DNA from: Burkholderiales bacterium
Lineage (GTDB): Bacteria; Pseudomonadota; Gammaproteobacteria; Burkholderiales; Burkholderiaceae_C
Direction of reading: 5' to 3'
Assembly (NCBI GenBank): GCA_026932235.1
Contig: JAIXKR010000041.1
Coordinates: 19,722-83,721 of the forward strand
DNA length: 64,000 nucleotides
Positions 29,231-38,288 of this stretch are shown here, one piece after another (positions within the stretch are counted from its first letter, which is position 1; each line of letters starts with the position of its first letter). The translations under genes were made by a program, and so were the position numbers. The notes below the pieces were generated by a model that did not search any database, was not told the origin of the DNA, and saw only the letters and a list, made by a program, of their open reading frames with translations.

Positions 29231-30298
29231 ATGAACGCCCCCGAGAGGACCGCCGAGCCCCGCCTGACCTCGCTCTCGCACGGTGGCGGCTGCGGCTGCA
29301 AGATCGCCCCCGGCGTGCTCTCCGAGATGCTGAAGGGAACGGCGACGCTGCCGATCCCGCCACAGCTGCTGGTCGGGATCGAGACCGCGGACGATGCCGC
29401 CGTCTACCAGTTGAACGACGAACAAGCGGTCATCGCGACCACCGACTTCTTCATGCCCATCGTCGACGACCCGTTCGACTTCGGGCGCATCGCGGCGACG
29501 AACGCGATCAGCGACGTCTACGCCATGGGGGGCCGGCCCATCCTGGCCCTGGCCCTCGTGGCGATGCCGATCAACGTGCTCTCGCCGGCCACCATCGGCC
29601 GCGTGCTCGAGGGCGGCGCCTCGGTATGCCGCGCGGCGGCAATCCCGATCGCCGGCGGGCACAGCATCGACTCGGTGGAAGCGATCTACGGCCTGGTCGC
29701 GCTCGGGCTCGTGCACCCGAAGCGGGTCAAGCGCAACGCCGACGCGCGCGTGGGCGACATGCTCGTTCTCGGCAAGCCCTTGGGCGTTGGGGTGATGTCC
29801 GCGGCGCTGAAGAAGGGCCAGTTGAGCGACGCCGGCTATGCGCGCATGCTCGCGACGACGACGCAGCTCAACACCCCCGGGCCCGAGCTGGCCGAACTGC
29901 CCGGGGTGCATGCGCTGACCGACGTCACCGGTTTCGGCCTGGCGGGGCACGCGCTCGAACTCGCGCGCGGTGCGTACTGTGACGTCGCGCTCGACTGGCG
30001 CGCGGTGCCGCTGCTCGACGGCGTGCGCGCGCTGGCGGCCCAGGGATTCGTCACCGGCGCTTCGGGCCGCAACTGGGGCGGCTACGGACAGGATGTCGAA
30101 CTGCCGCAGGGCTTCAGCGCCGAAGAGCGTGCACTGCTCACCGACCCGCAGACCAGCGGCGGCCTGCTCGTCTCCTGCGCGCCATCGGCGCTGGATGCCG
30201 TGCTCGCGGTGTTCGCGCGCCATGGCTTCGGGCACGCGGCCGTGGTCGGCCGCGTCGCCGCCAGGTCGGGCAAGGCGGCTCGGCTGATCGTCGGCTGA
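29231..30298 (+). CDS. selD: Selenide, water dikinase (selenophosphate synthase)
   Basis: SelD makes selenophosphate from selenide and ATP, the selenium donor for selenocysteine, selenouridine and, through the SelD-like SenC, selenoneine. The N-terminal motif SHGGGCGCKI places C21 and K24 at the positions of E. coli Cys17 and Lys20, so the catalytic cysteine is present. DDAAVY, DVYAMGG and LLTDPQTSGGLL also match. The start is set at the second ATG (29231): GGAGAG ends six bases before it but directly abuts the first ATG (29225). No selA, selB, tRNA-Sec or mnmH is in the window. The gene is convergent with the kinase gene, eight bases away. Confidence 0.95.
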   Translation: MNAPERTAEPRLTSLSHGGGCGCKIAPGVLSEMLKGTATLPIPPQLLVGIETADDAAVYQLNDEQAVIATTDFFMPIVDDPFDFGRIAATNAISDVYAMGGRPILALALVAMPINVLSPATIGRVLEGGASVCRAAAIPIAGGHSIDSVEAIYGLVALGLVHPKRVKRNADARVGDMLVLGKPLGVGVMSAALKKGQLSDAGYARMLATTTQLNTPGPELAELPGVHALTDVTGFGLAGHALELARGAYCDVALDWRAVPLLDGVRALAAQGFVTGASGRNWGGYGQDVELPQGFSAEERALLTDPQTSGGLLVSCAPSALDAVLAVFARHGFGHAAVVGRVAARSGKAARLIVG

Positions 30299-30306
30299 CT
30301 CCCGGT

Positions 30307-32439
30307 CTACTGACCTTCGAGCATGCGCTTCTGCGCCTGCTCGGCGCGCAGCTTCACGCACTCGGGGTGCGTCTTGAACTCCGAGCGGAAGCACACGACG
30401 TCGAGGCAGATCAGGCGCACCAGCGGCAACTCCTTGGCGCAGCGTTCGCTCGGTGATTGCAGCGCAGCAACGGGCGGCTCGGGGGTCGCGGCCGGTTTCG
30501 ACGGCGGCGCAGGCGCCGTGTTGCCCACGCTTGGCGCCGCAGTCCCCGCCGCTTTCGCCGCGGCTTCCGGCGCTGGCCTGGGTGCAAGCTTCTCCGCCGC
30601 CGCCGCCGCGGGCCGCTCGGCAGCGTGCGTCGTCGTCACCACGGGCCCGGGCTCCGCCGGCCGTGCGCGCGGGGTCTCGGTGCTTCGCGCCACCGCCGGC
30701 GTCGTCTTGGTCACCGCTGCGGCGGCTGCCGGACCCGGGGTCGGCACCGCCCCACTGGCCGTCTCCGGCATCGTCGCCGCTGCCGCCGGTTCAACTCGCT
30801 CGGCCGTCAGCGGCGCCTGCTCGACGCGCAACCCCGGCTCGGCGCCCGGCTGCGGCGCCGCGGCCTGCGGCAGCGGCGCCGGGGTCGCGAGCCCGGCAGC
30901 GGCCGACGGTTGCGTGCCGGACGGCGGCGGCACGGCATCCGCCGCCTGCACGGGGGCCGACGGTCGCGCCATGAACCACCAAAGCCCGAGTCCCACGACT
31001 GCCGCCAGCGCGCCACCGGCAAGAAGCGGCAGCAGGCGCGAAGCCGAACGCGGGGCCGACGGCAATGTCGATGGCGATGGCGTTGCTGCAGCAGGACGCG
31101 CGGCGTTCACGCGCGCTGCCGCCACCGCATCTGCGGGCGCGGACGGTGCGCCAAGCGCCGCCGGCGGCGATTGCCGCGTTGCGGCCGGTGTCCGCGGCGG
31201 CGGCTCCGCGCGCGGCTGCAGGATGGTGGCGTCGAAGTCGCTTCCAGGTGGCCGTGGCGGGTCGTCGGGCGGCAGCCACAGGCCGGTACTCTCCGCTCGA
31301 ACCGGCACGTCGCGCGACGCCTGCGTCCGGCTGTCCGCGTTCGGGCGAGGCGGCGGCGCGAAGGCCGAGCGCGGCAGGACCACCGTCTCGTCGGACAGCG
31401 GCGGCACCGGCGCAGGCGCCGGCGGCTGCCCGACGACGATGGTGGCGTCGTCGGCCTCCTCGAGCGCCGGCTTGCCTGCGCCCGGCAGCGTGGCGGTGCG
31501 CTCGAACGGCGATGGCGGCACGCGCTCGGGCGCGGCCGCTCGTCCGGCCAGCACGTCGCGCACCATGGCCACGCTTTGCGGGCGCTCAGCCGGCAGCGGC
31601 GACAGCATCCAGTCGATCAGCGCCAGGAACGGTGCCGAGAAGCCGGGCAGGTTCTGCTGCGCCAGCGGTGGCATGGTGTCCTGGATCGAGCGCCCCGGCG
31701 CCGGCGGCGGCGGCTTGCCCAGCAGCAGGAAGTGCACCGTGGCACCGAGCGCATAGATGTCGGTCCACGGGCCCTGCTTCATCCCGCTCACGTCGGCGTA
31801 CTGCTCGATCGGTGCGTACGAGGGCTTGAGGATCGCGGTCAGCGTCTGGCTGCGGTCGGTGATGACGCGGCGCGCGGCGCCGAAGTCCAGCAACACCGGG
31901 CGGCCATCGGCCTCGATGAGGATGTTGTCGGGCGCGATGTCGCGGTGGTAGACGTCCTCGGAGTGCAGCTTCTCGATCGCCCCCAGCAGCGGCTCGAGCA
32001 GCCTGCGCACCCAGGCCTCGTCGGGGCGCGACGTCATCTGCTGGCGCACGTCGCGCGCGGTACGCCCCTTGTAGAGCGCCATCGCCATGTAGGCCGTGCC
32101 GTTGGCCTCCCAGAAGCGGTGCACCTTCAACAGCGAGGGGTGGTCGAAGCGGGCCAGCAGCCGGGCTTCGTTGACGAAGCTGCGCAGGCCCAGCGCGAAG
32201 GTGTCGGCGTTGGCTTCGGAGATGAGCGAGACCTGCAGGGCCTCGTTGCGCTCGACCAGCGAGGCCGGCATGTACTCCTTCACCGCGACCTCGCGCTCGA
32301 GCAGGTGGTCGAAGGCTTCGTAGACGATGCCGAAGCCGCCGACGCCGAGCACGCGCCGGATCTCGAACTCGCCCAGGCGCGTGCCCGCGGGCAGCGCCCC
32401 GTGCGGGTACGACGGGCGGGAGGCGCTAGTGTCGGCCAT
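30307..32439 (-). CDS. Hanks-type serine/threonine kinase with Pro/Ala-rich linker and membrane helix
   Basis: A 710-residue membrane-bound protein kinase. Residues about 20-300 are the kinase domain: GxGGFGIVYE at 32-41, the ATP-binding K54 (VAVKEY), HRD at 165-167 and DFGAARR shortly after. A long Pro/Ala/Ser-rich region follows, broken by one hydrophobic helix near residue 480 (LPLLAGGALAAVVGLGLWWF). The last 45 residues contain four cysteines in CAKELPLVRLICLD, VVCFRSEF and HPECVKL, and would lie outside the membrane; they may be a disulphide-bonded domain or redox sensor, which is inference. The start is ATG 32439, followed within 25 codons by the kinase domain. The signal and targets are unknown. 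Confidence 0.88.
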   Translation of the reverse strand: MADTSASRPSYPHGALPAGTRLGEFEIRRVLGVGGFGIVYEAFDHLLEREVAVKEYMPASLVERNEALQVSLISEANADTFALGLRSFVNEARLLARFDHPSLLKVHRFWEANGTAYMAMALYKGRTARDVRQQMTSRPDEAWVRRLLEPLLGAIEKLHSEDVYHRDIAPDNILIEADGRPVLLDFGAARRVITDRSQTLTAILKPSYAPIEQYADVSGMKQGPWTDIYALGATVHFLLLGKPPPPAPGRSIQDTMPPLAQQNLPGFSAPFLALIDWMLSPLPAERPQSVAMVRDVLAGRAAAPERVPPSPFERTATLPGAGKPALEEADDATIVVGQPPAPAPVPPLSDETVVLPRSAFAPPPRPNADSRTQASRDVPVRAESTGLWLPPDDPPRPPGSDFDATILQPRAEPPPRTPAATRQSPPAALGAPSAPADAVAAARVNAARPAAATPSPSTLPSAPRSASRLLPLLAGGALAAVVGLGLWWFMARPSAPVQAADAVPPPSGTQPSAAAGLATPAPLPQAAAPQPGAEPGLRVEQAPLTAERVEPAAAATMPETASGAVPTPGPAAAAAVTKTTPAVARSTETPRARPAEPGPVVTTTHAAERPAAAAAEKLAPRPAPEAAAKAAGTAAPSVGNTAPAPPSKPAATPEPPVAALQSPSERCAKELPLVRLICLDVVCFRSEFKTHPECVKLRAEQAQKRMLEGQ

Positions 32440-32559
32440 GGTCGGCGAGCTTAACAGGGCCCCCGCCGCCGGGGCGCTCCCAGCGCGACGCGCCCAAGCA
32501 AGCTGTCCGATCGCGCACGAAGTTCGGCGCCTCGAGACCGCGGAACGTGGCGCCTTGCC

Positions 32560-33549
<990 letters not shown>

Positions 33550-33559
33550 GAACGCGACT

Positions 33560-33575
33560 CTGGATGAAAATACAG
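33560..33575. promoter_or_regulatory. LexA operator 1
   Basis: CTGGATGAAAATACAG fits the CTG-N10-CAG LexA consensus. It lies in the divergent gap between the asparaginase and lexA genes, closer to the asparaginase ATG, and is the upstream member of a pair of boxes. Confidence 0.75.
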
Positions 33576-33578
33576 GTA

Positions 33579-33594
33579 CTGTATGAAAAACCAG
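33579..33594. promoter_or_regulatory. LexA operator 2
   Basis: CTGTATGAAAAACCAG also fits CTG-N10-CAG, with the usual AT-rich core. It starts three bases after operator 1 and lies 36 bases before the lexA ATG. Two boxes upstream of lexA, as found in many proteobacteria, would give tight autorepression. Confidence 0.85.
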
Positions 33595-33629
33595 ATTCCG
33601 GCGGCGTCCTGCGCTGCACGAGGTTTGCC

Positions 33630-34307
33630 ATGAAGGACGGCCCCAAGCTCACCCCGCGCCAGCAGCAGATCCTGGATCTGGTGCAAAGCGCGATCGCGCG
33701 CACCGGTGCCCCGCCCACGCGCGCCGAAATCGCCACCGAACTCGGATTCCGTTCCGCCAATGCCGCCGAGGAGCACCTGCAGGCGCTGGCGCGCAAGGGG
33801 GTGATCGAGCTTGTCGGCGGCACTTCGCGCGGAATCCGGCTGAAGTCTGACACATTGAAAGCGCTCAACGAAACGCGCGGGCGCCAGTACACGCTGCCGC
33901 TGCCGGGTTTCGCCCAGCTCACGCTGCCCCTGGTCGGCCGCGTTGCCGCCGGCAGCCCCATCCTCGCGCAGGAACACATCGACGAGACCTACCTCTTCGA
34001 AGCCAGCCTGTTCGCGCGCCGGCCCGATTACCTGCTCAAGGTGCGCGGCATGAGCATGCGCGACGCCGGCATCCTCGACGGCGACCTGCTCGCGGTGCAG
34101 AAGGCGCGCGAGGCGAGAAACGGCCAGATCGTCGTCGCCCGCCTCGGTGACGACGTCACCGTGAAGCGGCTGCGACGCACCAGCAAGGCGATCGAGCTGA
34201 TCCCCGAGAACCCGGAGTTCGAGACGATCACGCTGGCGCCGGACGATCCGGGCTTCGAACTCGAGGGCATCGCCGTCGGCCTGATCCGCAACACGATGCT
34301 GGTATAG
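33630..34307 (+). CDS. lexA: LexA SOS repressor
   Basis: LexA represses the SOS regulon and cleaves itself when RecA is activated by DNA damage. The 225-residue protein has an N-terminal winged helix ([36 protein letters not shown]), the cleavage bond A107-G108 in VAAGSP, and the Ser-Lys dyad S142 (RGMSMRDAG) and K179 (VTVKRL). ATG 33630 is chosen because it matches the family start ([11 protein letters not shown]). An upstream in-frame ATG at 33564 would lie inside the operators. Two CTG-N10-CAG boxes precede it. Confidence 0.97.
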   Translation: MKDGPKLTPRQQQILDLVQSAIARTGAPPTRAEIATELGFRSANAAEEHLQALARKGVIELVGGTSRGIRLKSDTLKALNETRGRQYTLPLPGFAQLTLPLVGRVAAGSPILAQEHIDETYLFEASLFARRPDYLLKVRGMSMRDAGILDGDLLAVQKAREARNGQIVVARLGDDVTVKRLRRTSKAIELIPENPEFETITLAPDDPGFELEGIAVGLIRNTMLV

Positions 34308-34312
34308 GCGCG

Positions 34313-34330
34313 TCGCCGGCGCGCCGGCGA
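34313..34330. terminator. Perfect 18-bp palindrome after lexA
   Basis: TCGCCGGCGCGCCGGCGA is a perfect 9+9 inverted repeat six bases after the lexA stop. It could form the stem of a terminator or act as a recognition site, but no T tract follows, so termination is uncertain. Confidence 0.35.
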
Positions 34331-34362
34331 AGGCACGGTTCCCGCGCCGCGCCCGGCTCCCG

Positions 34363-34381
34363 CGGCCCCGATCAGGGGCCG
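34363..34381. terminator. Stem-loop after lexA
   Basis: The arms CGGCCCC and GGGGCCG (7 bp) enclose the loop GATCA. It lies 56 bases after the lexA stop and 78 bases before the next gene, with no T tract. It may contribute to ending the lexA transcript. Confidence 0.3.
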
Positions 34382-34458
34382 AATCCAGGGCTTGTTCGCG
34401 CCATCGGTCGGCTCCCGCAGGCTGAAGATCGCTTCAGCTTCCGGGCCTGCCAACCGAT

Positions 34459-34944
34459 ATGCCTGCCATGAGATCGCTGAGCCTGACCCCCACCTGGCGC
34501 CGCCGCCACTCGACGCTGAGCACGCCGAGCGCGTTTCGCGTCGAAGTGCGCCCACCCTCGCTGCGCCACGCGCCGGCCTCGCTCGGCCAGCGCCTGATGT
34601 TCTGGCTCATGGCGCCGGCGCCGCAGGACGCCGCACCGCCGATCAACCGCCTGCCTGGCGTGAAGCAGGATTTCCTCGCCTGCCTGGACGACGTTCCCCT
34701 CGCTGCCGCCGAAGGCGTGCGTGCGGCCATCGACGGCGCGCGCTCGCTGCGCGAACTCTGGCACCTGCGCGCGGACCTCTACGGCCTCGTCGGCCGTATG
34801 CACAGCGAGAACGTCGCCGAGGAGCGCCTGGCGCGCCTGAACCGGCACTTCCCCACGCGCGCGCCGCGGCCCGGCGCGCCTGCGCACTCCAGGCCCGTCC
34901 TCGAGTCGAGGACGGTTTTCGCCACCCTGCTGCACCTGCGCTGA
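34459..34944 (+). CDS. Hypothetical protein downstream of lexA
   Basis: A 161-residue protein I do not recognise. It is basic, with an arginine-rich first 35 residues and a mostly helical middle (LRELWHLRADLYGLVGRMHSE). It has no signal peptide, cysteine motif or membrane helix apart from a short hydrophobic stretch RLMFWLMAPAP near residue 46. The codon pattern is like its neighbours, which supports a real gene. An alternative ATG lies at 34468. It is followed by a second small protein gene two bases after its stop, so the two form an operon; a link with SOS is not shown, as no LexA box precedes it. Confidence 0.55.
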   Translation: MPAMRSLSLTPTWRRRHSTLSTPSAFRVEVRPPSLRHAPASLGQRLMFWLMAPAPQDAAPPINRLPGVKQDFLACLDDVPLAAAEGVRAAIDGARSLRELWHLRADLYGLVGRMHSENVAEERLARLNRHFPTRAPRPGAPAHSRPVLESRTVFATLLHLR

Positions 34945-34946
34945 CC

Positions 34947-35291
34947 ATGCATCACCCCACGCCGCGCCACTTCCTGCCCAGCACTGCGCTTCCGGGCGCC
35001 GGCCTGCCCGATGACCGACTGGCGCGGCTGGCGGCGCGCAAGTCCTTCGTCGAGCTCAAGCTCAGCTTCCTGGAAGCCGCGAAGCTGCTCATCGGCGTCG
35101 AGGCCGAGTGGCTGCGCCAGCAGGTGCACCACGCCGAGGAGCCGGTGGACCTGTGGATGCTTCGCGGCCCGATCTTCGACGCACTGCGAGGGAGCGAACC
35201 CGAGCGCCGCGTCGCGCGCATGCGGCTGCGGCGCGGGCTGGACAGCCTCTTCCCCGACACCGCGCCGGCCAGCAGCTTCGGCAGCCTCTGA
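34947..35291 (+). CDS. Small hypothetical protein
   Basis: A 114-residue protein I do not recognise. It is soluble and largely helical with alternating charged and hydrophobic residues (SFVELKLSFLEAAKLLIGVE, RRVARMRLRRGLDSLFP). No known motif is visible. It starts at ATG 34947, two bases after the upstream hypothetical gene's stop, so they are probably co-transcribed. It is convergent with the aspartoacylase-like gene, 39 bases away. Confidence 0.6.
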   Translation: MHHPTPRHFLPSTALPGAGLPDDRLARLAARKSFVELKLSFLEAAKLLIGVEAEWLRQQVHHAEEPVDLWMLRGPIFDALRGSEPERRVARMRLRRGLDSLFPDTAPASSFGSL

Positions 35292-35330
35292 CGCCGGGCG
35301 CCTGCAGGCGCCCGGCCCGTCGTCAGCCCC

Positions 35331-36281
35331 TCAATCCTCCCAGCGCCCGAGGCGCACCTGCGTGTTGCCGGCACGCGCGTGCTGCATCGACGGCATCACC
35401 AGCACGGTGTCGTCATAGGGCGCCACCCAGACGCGATCGCCGTCGCGCGCGATCGGCGTCCCGGCCTTGGCCACCACGCCCAGCCCCTTCACGGGGAGCA
35501 GGAAGCGGAAGTCGCTGCTCTGCGCCACCACGGCTTCGGTCACGCGCACGAGGCGCTGGCGCTGCGGCGTCGGAAGCTGCCGCCGCTGCCGCGCCCATTC
35601 GGCGTCCGCGATACCGGTGAGCGCGAGAAAGCGCACGAGCGTGTCGATCGCCACCCCCTTCGAGCTTGCCGCCCAGTGCTGGCCGCATTCGACCAGCAGC
35701 GCGCGCTTGGGTGACGCCGGATCCGAGAAGCCGCCACGCTCGACCATGCGCAGGCCGGCCGGGTGGCCGGTGTCGATCAGCAGGTCGCCCGGGACGCCGA
35801 GTTCACGCGCGTAGGCCGCGTTCTTGTCGGCGGTGCCGCAGACCATGAGCGGGCGGCAGTCCTCGTGCATCGAGTGGATGTCGAGCACGAAGTCGGCGGC
35901 ATCGACGAAGGGGCGCAGTTCACGCGCACGCCGCCGCTCGGTGCTGTCGACCGCGGCCTGCATCGCCTCGTCGCTCCAGACGCGGTTGAGATCCTCGTCG
36001 ACGAAGCGCGAGCGGTGCGGCGCCTGCACATCGAAGCGCTCGAAGGCGGCGACGTTGGCCAGCACCAGCGTCAGACGTCCGCGCTGCGGCTGCAGGCCCT
36101 GCCCGAGCAGCCACAGCAGCGCGTGCGCGCCGCAGATCTCGTTGCCGTGGGTGAGCGCCTGCACCAGCACCTCGGGCCCGGGCCGGCCGCTGTCGAGGCG
36201 GTGCACGTAGTCGACATCGACATTGCCGCGGCGCAGGTGTCCGATGCGCGGCGGCAGGATCTCGAGCGGCGGCTGGGTCAA
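35331..36281 (-). CDS. Succinylglutamate desuccinylase/aspartoacylase family zinc hydrolase
   Basis: A 316-residue M14-like zinc-dependent deacylase that removes an acyl group from an N-acylated amino acid. The zinc motif THGNEICG (His-x-x-Glu) is near residue 45, and the third ligand is in LDIHSMHE near residue 135; DEDLNRVW is also conserved. Like AstE it has an extra C-terminal beta-domain. The start is TTG 36281, because GGAG lies about eight bases upstream and the conserved part begins right after; the longer frame upstream has no homology. No arginine succinyltransferase pathway genes are nearby, so the substrate is open. Confidence 0.82.
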   Translation of the reverse strand: MTQPPLEILPPRIGHLRRGNVDVDYVHRLDSGRPGPEVLVQALTHGNEICGAHALLWLLGQGLQPQRGRLTLVLANVAAFERFDVQAPHRSRFVDEDLNRVWSDEAMQAAVDSTERRRARELRPFVDAADFVLDIHSMHEDCRPLMVCGTADKNAAYARELGVPGDLLIDTGHPAGLRMVERGGFSDPASPKRALLVECGQHWAASSKGVAIDTLVRFLALTGIADAEWARQRRQLPTPQRQRLVRVTEAVVAQSSDFRFLLPVKGLGVVAKAGTPIARDGDRVWVAPYDDTVLVMPSMQHARAGNTQVRLGRWED

Positions 36282-36445
36282 GGGCGGATCTCCGAGGTGT
36301 GGGGCGTGGGGCGTGGCGGCAGCGGCCCCGCGGCTACGGGTTTCTTCTGGGGCATCGACGCCCGGCAAGTATCGCCGCACGACAGACAATGCCGCCACCT
36401 CGGCGCACACGCGCCCCGAACCCCGTCAACCCAGGAGAGCGCCGC

Positions 36446-38236
36446 ATGCAGGAACGAGACATCCGCGAACTGATCGAGGACGTGCGCGCCGGCACGCTGC
36501 CGCGCCGCAGCTTCATTGCCCGCATGGTCGGTGCCGGCCTGACCGCCCCCATGGCCTCGATGCTGCTGATGCACGCCGGCATCGCGCAGGCGCAAACCGC
36601 CCTGCCCTACAAGCCGACCAAGCGCGGCGGCGGCGGCACGCTGAAGGTGCTCTGGTGGCAGGGGCCCGTGCACCTGAACCCGCACTGGGCGACCGGCACC
36701 AAGGAGCAGGAAGGCGCGCGCGTCTTCTACGAGCCGCTGGCGGGCTGGGACAAGGACGGCAACCTCCAACCGGTGCTGGCCGCCGAGATCCCCTCGCGCG
36801 AGAACGGCGGCCTGTCCACCGACGGTACGAGCGTGATCTGGAAGCTGAAGAAGGGCGTGACCTGGCACGACGGCCAGCCCTTCACCGCCGACGACGTCGT
36901 CTTCAACTGGGAGTTCTGCAAGGACCCGGCGACCGCCGCCTCGGTGATCTCGGCGTACCGCGACATCGTCGTCACCAAGATCGATGAGCACACCGTGCGC
37001 GTGGTGTTCTCGAAGCCCACACCCTTCTGGGCCGAGCCCTTCGTCGGTACGGTCGGCATGATCCTCCCGCGCCACCTCTTCAAGGACTACATGGGCGCCA
37101 AGTCCCGGGAAGCGCCGATGAACCAGAAGCCCGTGGGCACCGGCCCGTACAAGTTCGTCGACTTCAAGCCCGGCGACATGCTGCGCGGCGTCGCCAACGA
37201 GAACTACCACGTCCCCAACCGCCCGCACTTCGACGCCTTCGAAATGAAGGGCGGCGGCGACGCCATCGGCGCCGCGCGCGCGGTGCTGCAGACGGGCGAG
37301 TACGACTATGCCTGGAACCTGCAGGTCGAAGACGACATCCTCAAGCGCCTGGAGAGCGGCGGCAAGGGCCGGGTGACGATCAGCTACGGCGGCAACATCG
37401 AGTTCATCCTGCTCTCCTACGCCGATCCGTGGAACGAGATCGACGGCGAGCGCAGCCACGCCGACAGCCGACATCCCGCCTTCCAGGACAAGGCGGTGCG
37501 CGACGCGATGAACCTCCTCATCGACCGCAAGGGCGTCGAGGACTTCATCTACGGGCGCACCGGCCTGGCCACGCCGAACTTCCTCAACAACCCGCCGCGC
37601 TTCAAGAGCAACAACCTGAAGTACGAGTTCAACGTCGACAAGGCCAGCCAGATCCTCGAGGCCGCGGGCTGGAAAAAGGGCGCGGACGGCATCCGTGCCA
37701 AGGGCAACGTGAAGCTCAAGTTCGTCTTCCAGACCTCGGTGAACCAGCCGCGACAGAAGACGCAGGCGATCATCAAGGACGCCTGCAGCAAGGCCGGAAT
37801 CGACCTGGAACTGAAGAGCGTCACCGCCGCGGTCTACTTCGGCGGCGACTATGCCAACCCGGACACCTACCAGAAGTTCTGGTGCGACATGGAGATGTAC
37901 ACGACGACGATGACGCAGCCCGACCCGCAGGTGTTCATGGAGCAGTTCTGCAGCTGGGAGATGGCGACCAAGGCCAACAAGTGGGCCGGCCGCAACCTCA
38001 GCCGCTGGCGCAGCGCCGAATACGACGCCACGCACAAGGCGGCGCAGCAGGAGCTGGATCCGGTCAAGCGCGCGGCGATGTTCATCAAGCTCAACGACCT
38101 CGTCTGCAGCGACGCCTTCATCCAGCCCGTCGTCTACCGGCCACGCCCCTCGGCGGCGGTCAACAAGCTCGTGACGCAGCTCTCGGGCTGGGACAACGAC
38201 CTCTGGGCGCTGGCCCATTGGTACAAGGACGCCTGA
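36446..38236 (+). CDS. Dipeptide/oligopeptide ABC transporter substrate-binding protein, copy 1
   Basis: A 596-residue periplasmic binding protein of the SBP_bac_5 family. It has a twin-arginine signal: PRRSFIARM at residues about 19-27, a hydrophobic stretch and the cleavage site AQAQ near 50. The mature domain includes WKLKKGVTWHDGQPFTADDVVF and PVGTGPYKFVDF, typical of peptide-binding proteins. An AGGAG motif precedes ATG 36446. It is followed after 52 bases by a close paralogue of identical length and then by two permeases and two ATPases, so it belongs to a full peptide/opine-type import operon. Confidence 0.93.
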   Translation: MQERDIRELIEDVRAGTLPRRSFIARMVGAGLTAPMASMLLMHAGIAQAQTALPYKPTKRGGGGTLKVLWWQGPVHLNPHWATGTKEQEGARVFYEPLAGWDKDGNLQPVLAAEIPSRENGGLSTDGTSVIWKLKKGVTWHDGQPFTADDVVFNWEFCKDPATAASVISAYRDIVVTKIDEHTVRVVFSKPTPFWAEPFVGTVGMILPRHLFKDYMGAKSREAPMNQKPVGTGPYKFVDFKPGDMLRGVANENYHVPNRPHFDAFEMKGGGDAIGAARAVLQTGEYDYAWNLQVEDDILKRLESGGKGRVTISYGGNIEFILLSYADPWNEIDGERSHADSRHPAFQDKAVRDAMNLLIDRKGVEDFIYGRTGLATPNFLNNPPRFKSNNLKYEFNVDKASQILEAAGWKKGADGIRAKGNVKLKFVFQTSVNQPRQKTQAIIKDACSKAGIDLELKSVTAAVYFGGDYANPDTYQKFWCDMEMYTTTMTQPDPQVFMEQFCSWEMATKANKWAGRNLSRWRSAEYDATHKAAQQELDPVKRAAMFIKLNDLVCSDAFIQPVVYRPRPSAAVNKLVTQLSGWDNDLWALAHWYKDA

Positions 38237-38288
38237 GCGCGGCCGCGCCGCCGACACTTGCCGATTCCCGACACCGGAGAGAGAAACC

